Assembly: GCA_023139225.1 (NCBI GenBank)
Contig: JAGLNZ010000185.1
Location: 1-18,518 of the forward strand
Source: Desulfobacula sp.
GTDB taxonomy: Bacteria; Desulfobacterota; Desulfobacteria; Desulfobacterales; Desulfobacteraceae
Length of the DNA: 18,518 nt
Direction of reading: 5' to 3'
The notes beneath the pieces are model-generated. The model searched no databases, was not told the origin of the DNA, and saw only the letters and a program-made list of their open reading frames with translations. The position numbers were made by a program, and so were the translations under genes. Below, one piece after another: positions 15,605-18,518 of this stretch (positions within the stretch are counted from its first letter, which is position 1; each line of letters begins with the position of its first letter).

Positions 15605-18400
15605 GATTTTCAAGACAAACAATATGTTATCGGCATAGATTTGGGAACAACAAATTCTGCTGTTTCATATGTAGATGTGACAGCTTTAAAGGATGACCAA
15701 TCAACTGGGAAAAAACATATTGAAAAAAAGAACTTGATTAAGGTCTTTAATGTCCCTCAATTAACCGGGCACGGTGAGTTTACTAAGAATCCTGTCCTTC
15801 CTTCCTTCTTATATATTCCCGGCGAATATGATATCTCAAAAGAAGTCTTAAAACATCCGTGGAAAAAAAGGGAAGATTTTTTTGCAGGCAGTTTTGCCCG
15901 GGATCATGGTTCTAAAATACCTTCCAGGCTGGTTTCTTCTGCAAAAAGCTGGTTGTGTAATTCTTTAGCTGATAGAAAGGCAAAAATACTGCCCTGGGGA
16001 TCTGAAGGCTTTGAAAAAGTTTCACCTGTTACAGCTACATCACAATATCTGTTGCATATCAGAAATGCATGGAATCATTTTATAAAAGATGAAGACAAGT
16101 TTCTTGAAAATCAATTCGTGGTGATCACGGTTCCGGCTTCCTTTGATGAAGAGGCAAGGGATCTTACCATGGAGGCCTTAAAAATAGCCGGGTTCGGTCC
16201 TTTGGTAACCCTTCTTGAAGAACCCCTTGCAGCTTTCTATAGTTGGCTGATCAATCATGAAAATGACTGGCAAAAGCATGTCAGGGCAGATGACCTGATA
16301 CTGGTTTGTGATGTTGGCGGGGGGACAACAGATTTTAGTTTAATCAGTCTTAAAGAATCAGAAGGAACCCCTAGATTTGAACGTATTGCTGTGGGAAATC
16401 ATTTAATTCTTGGCGGGGACAACATTGATTTGGCATTGGCCAGGAAGGTTGAGTCAAAGTTTAAATCAAGGTCCAAATTGACTTCTGATAAGTGGAAGAC
16501 CTTATGTCATCGATGCAGGGAAGCCAAAGAAAAGATCCTTGATAAAGGGGAAGCTTGTGTTCGGATAACCATCAAAGGAGAAGGCCGTTCATTAATCGCA
16601 GGAACCCTTGCAGCAGATTTAACCAGAGAAGATGTTGAAACAATATTACTGGATGAATTTTATCCCTATGTTGAATCGGCAGATAGTTTAAATATCGACT
16701 TAGGCAAAGAAATTAGTGATTTTGGCCTTCCCTTTGAAAAAGAGTCTGCAATTACCCGGCATATTATAAAATTCTTGGAAAATCACAGGGATGATGTAAG
16801 AAAAAACCTTGCAAAGAATCCTTTACCTGATTTTATTTTATTTAATGGTGGAACACTTAAACCCGTTCTTGTCCAGGAAAGGATAAGGAAAGCCATTGGA
16901 AAATGGTTTAAGGCAAGTGAATCCGAATTACCTCAAGTTCTTGAGAATAATATCCCGGAGCTGGCAGTTGGAATCGGTGCTTCTTATTATGGTCTTGTAA
17001 AGCAGGGAGAAGGTGTACGGGTCGGCAGTGGAAGTCCGCGAAGTTATTATATAGGGGTTTCATTCAAAGAGGAGAATTTTACTAAAGCTGCCAAAGCTAT
17101 TTGTATAGTTGAAAGAGGGCTGGATGAAGGCTCTGTCATTGATCTTGCTCGGATGAAATATGAAGTAAGGGCCAATGAACCGGTGAACTTTGATATTTAC
17201 TATTCAAGTTATCGATCCGGTGATAAGGCAGGTGAGGTTATCACCGTTGATGATTCTTTTTCTTCGATGACCCCGGTTCAGACCATTATTAAGTTTGGAA
17301 AAAACGGTCAAAGAAAAATTATTCCTGTTACAATTGGAGCGGAATATACGGAAATGGGAACCCTTTCCATATATTGTCATTCTGGTGTGAGTGACCATAA
17401 ATGGAAATTGCAGTTTCAGCTAAGAGACATGCAAAAAGGTATTGAGTCCAGGGAGACTCAAATTTATGATGAGGCTTTGATAAAAAATGCCTGCAACCGG
17501 ATTCATCAAGTTTTTACAGATGAATCAGTAAAAGATAACGCGCTTAAAAGTATTGTGAAAGGACTTGAAAAAATAGTTGCACAGAAAAAACCGAATTGGC
17601 CATTATCCTTTTTACGCAGTATTGCGGACAAACTCCTGGAACTTGAAAATACACGAAAGTTTTCAGCCGAGCATGAGGCAAGATGGCTTAATTTGACAGG
17701 GTTTTGTATGCGCCCGGGATTTGGAGATGCATTTGATGAGGAACGGGCAAGAAAATTGTGGAAGATTTATCTTGCCGGGTTGAAGTTTGAAAAAATAATT
17801 CAGAACAGGCTTGAATGGTGGATTTTTCTTAGAAGAATAGCTGCAGGTCTGAAAGCAGGACAGCAGCGACAATTTTTTCAGGCTATTGCACCCGCCTTAA
17901 TTAAAGGTAAAAATAGCAAGATTAAATTATCACCCCAGGAACAGGTTGAGTTGTGGATGGCAGCAGGCAATATGGAAAGGCTTCTGGTTAAGGATAAGGT
18001 TGTGCTGGCCAAATCACTTCTGCCGATGCTTAAGTCGGGTAAAAAACAGGATAATATGTTATGGACATTGTCACGTTTAGGTGCCAGAGAATTATTGTAT
18101 GGATCTGTTGACAGGGTAGTCCCGGCTAAAGAGGTTGTAAAATGGATAAACCAGATCATGAAAAAAACCTGGCAGAAAAATGATTCGATTGATAATATGA
18201 TTGCGCAGATATCCCGTAAGACAGGGGACAGAACACGGGACATTGATCAGGAAAATGTTTTAAGAATTATCGATTGGATGAATGAAAGAAAAGCCAAAAA
18301 TTTTTTTATCAGAGTAATTAATGAAAAAATTGATATGGCTGTCAAAGAAAAAAGTGCCCAGTTCGGAGAAAAACTGCCGGCAGGTCTTGTTTTAAGATAG
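15602..18400 (+). CDS. Large divergent Hsp70-family ATPase (DUF3731 type)
   Basis: About 932 aa from TTG 15602, much longer than DnaK (about 640 aa). The N-terminal 460 or so residues are an actin/Hsp70 ATPase with all phosphate and adenosine motifs. These are IDLGTTNS (12-19), VITVPASFDEEARDLTMEAL, LLEEPLAAFYSW, DVGGGTTDFSL with Asp237 to Asp244, ILGGDNIDLALA and FNGGTLKP (414-420). Beyond the ATPase there is no recognisable DnaK beta-sandwich, helical lid or EEVD-like tail. The second half is a long, mostly helical, basic region (RLEWWIFLRRIAAGL, MAAGNMERLL, TLSRLGARELLYG), fitting the DUF3731 C-terminal domain of this subfamily. It is probably an ATP-driven chaperone or assembly factor whose client-binding part is unlike DnaK. 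No J-domain or GrpE gene is in the window. It forms a two-gene unit with the DUF2760 gene. Confidence 0.88.
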   Translation: MDFQDKQYVIGIDLGTTNSAVSYVDVTALKDDQSTGKKHIEKKNLIKVFNVPQLTGHGEFTKNPVLPSFLYIPGEYDISKEVLKHPWKKREDFFAGSFARDHGSKIPSRLVSSAKSWLCNSLADRKAKILPWGSEGFEKVSPVTATSQYLLHIRNAWNHFIKDEDKFLENQFVVITVPASFDEEARDLTMEALKIAGFGPLVTLLEEPLAAFYSWLINHENDWQKHVRADDLILVCDVGGGTTDFSLISLKESEGTPRFERIAVGNHLILGGDNIDLALARKVESKFKSRSKLTSDKWKTLCHRCREAKEKILDKGEACVRITIKGEGRSLIAGTLAADLTREDVETILLDEFYPYVESADSLNIDLGKEISDFGLPFEKESAITRHIIKFLENHRDDVRKNLAKNPLPDFILFNGGTLKPVLVQERIRKAIGKWFKASESELPQVLENNIPELAVGIGASYYGLVKQGEGVRVGSGSPRSYYIGVSFKEENFTKAAKAICIVERGLDEGSVIDLARMKYEVRANEPVNFDIYYSSYRSGDKAGEVITVDDSFSSMTPVQTIIKFGKNGQRKIIPVTIGAEYTEMGTLSIYCHSGVSDHKWKLQFQLRDMQKGIESRETQIYDEALIKNACNRIHQVFTDESVKDNALKSIVKGLEKIVAQKKPNWPLSFLRSIADKLLELENTRKFSAEHEARWLNLTGFCMRPGFGDAFDEERARKLWKIYLAGLKFEKIIQNRLEWWIFLRRIAAGLKAGQQRQFFQAIAPALIKGKNSKIKLSPQEQVELWMAAGNMERLLVKDKVVLAKSLLPMLKSGKKQDNMLWTLSRLGARELLYGSVDRVVPAKEVVKWINQIMKKTWQKNDSIDNMIAQISRKTGDRTRDIDQENVLRIIDWMNERKAKNFFIRVINEKIDMAVKEKSAQFGEKLPAGLVLR

Positions 18401-18433
18401 TAAGAAATATTCTTTATATATTCAAGAAAACGT

Positions 18434-18462
18434 TTGACAATAATTTAAAATTCATATATTGT
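18434..18462 (+). promoter_or_regulatory. Strong promoter candidate, probably of an rRNA operon
   Basis: A perfect TTGACA (18434-18439) is followed by TATATT (18455-18460, spacer 15) or TATTGT (18457-18462, spacer 17). It lies 34 bases after the Hsp70 stop. A boxA-like string downstream suggests an rRNA operon. The -10 choice is uncertain. Confidence 0.55.
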
Positions 18463-18468
18463 TATCTG

Positions 18469-18488
18469 GTTCTTTTCTATAAAAGAAC
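18469..18488 (+). other. 8-bp hairpin in the leader downstream of the candidate promoter
   Basis: GTTCTTTT (18469-18476) and AAAAGAAC (18481-18488) pair perfectly across a CTAT loop. A short TTTTT (18494-18498) follows after five bases, so it could be a weak terminator of the Hsp70 unit. Its place between promoter and boxA-like string suits a leader hairpin equally well. Confidence 0.45.
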
Positions 18489-18497
18489 TTGAGTTTT

Positions 18498-18512
18498 TGA
18501 TCTTTGAAAATT
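18498..18512 (+). promoter_or_regulatory. boxA-like antitermination element of a probable rRNA leader
   Basis: TGATCTTTGAAAATT resembles the TTCTTTGAAAACT boxA-type string that precedes 16S and 23S rRNA in many bacteria. The window ends six bases later, so the rRNA itself is not visible. The call rests on this string plus the upstream promoter. Confidence 0.45.
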
Positions 18513-18518
18513 GGTCAG

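Noticed and set aside
17878..18243. Open frame of 121 codons on the - strand
   Set aside because: It is antisense to the 3' part of the Hsp70 gene, with no ribosome binding site or family signature.
1..18518. CRISPR arrays, tRNA genes, insertion sequences and transposase remnants
   Set aside because: I saw no regularly spaced repeats, tRNA-like cloverleaf sequence, transposase motifs or flanking terminal inverted repeats by eye. A computed scan was not possible.

Overview
The window reads as Gram-negative, AT-rich chromosomal DNA. It holds the distal end of a surface-polysaccharide (O-antigen or exopolysaccharide) locus, a short spacer, a small housekeeping-like block and, at the right edge, what looks like the leader of an rRNA operon. 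The gene types (a WbpV/WbpL/WbpM-like trio, a DUF2760 plus large Hsp70 pair, a stand-alone secreted ComEA-like protein) and the base composition would suit a Desulfobacterota such as a Desulfobacteraceae member. This taxonomic call is inference and needs a homology search.

Region 1 (1-14071, all + strand, one probable operon with overlaps or short gaps). In order: the 3' end of a probable membrane GT-C type glycosyltransferase with a carbohydrate-binding-like tail; a Wzx-type flippase; a GT4 glycosyltransferase with altered active-site positions; a fused nucleotidyltransferase/thymidylate-kinase-like protein; a second small P-loop kinase; a second GT4 glycosyltransferase; a WbpV-like SDR reductase; a WbpL-like initiating sugar-1-phosphate transferase; a WbpM/FlaA1-like 4,6-dehydratase; an OafA-type acyltransferase with an SGNH domain; and an O-antigen ligase/polymerase family membrane protein. 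The coherent reading is as follows. The WbpM-like and WbpV-like enzymes make UDP-QuiNAc or UDP-FucNAc. The WbpL-like enzyme loads it on undecaprenyl phosphate. The glycosyltransferases extend the repeat unit, Wzx flips it, the acyltransferase decorates it, and the ligase/polymerase finishes it.

Region 2 (14072-14377) is a 306-base spacer without a supported gene. It contains a probable bidirectional terminator and a weak promoter candidate for the next gene.

Region 3 (14379-18400) has a small exported helix-hairpin-helix protein (ComEA-like), a very strong intrinsic terminator, and a two-gene unit. That unit encodes a two-TM DUF2760 protein and a large divergent Hsp70 (about 932 aa, DUF3731 type). 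Both probably start at TTG codons with good ribosome binding sites.

Region 4 (18401-18518) contains a perfect TTGACA -35 box, a short hairpin and a boxA-like string, typical of the front of an rRNA operon. The rRNA itself would lie outside the window.

Most of the window is recognisable polysaccharide biochemistry. The least explained items are the two adjacent nucleotide-kinase-like genes in the sugar cluster, a perfect 15-bp hairpin inside one of them, loss of an aspartate in the WbpL-like active site, and the promoter/terminator overlap before the membrane-linked Hsp70 unit.
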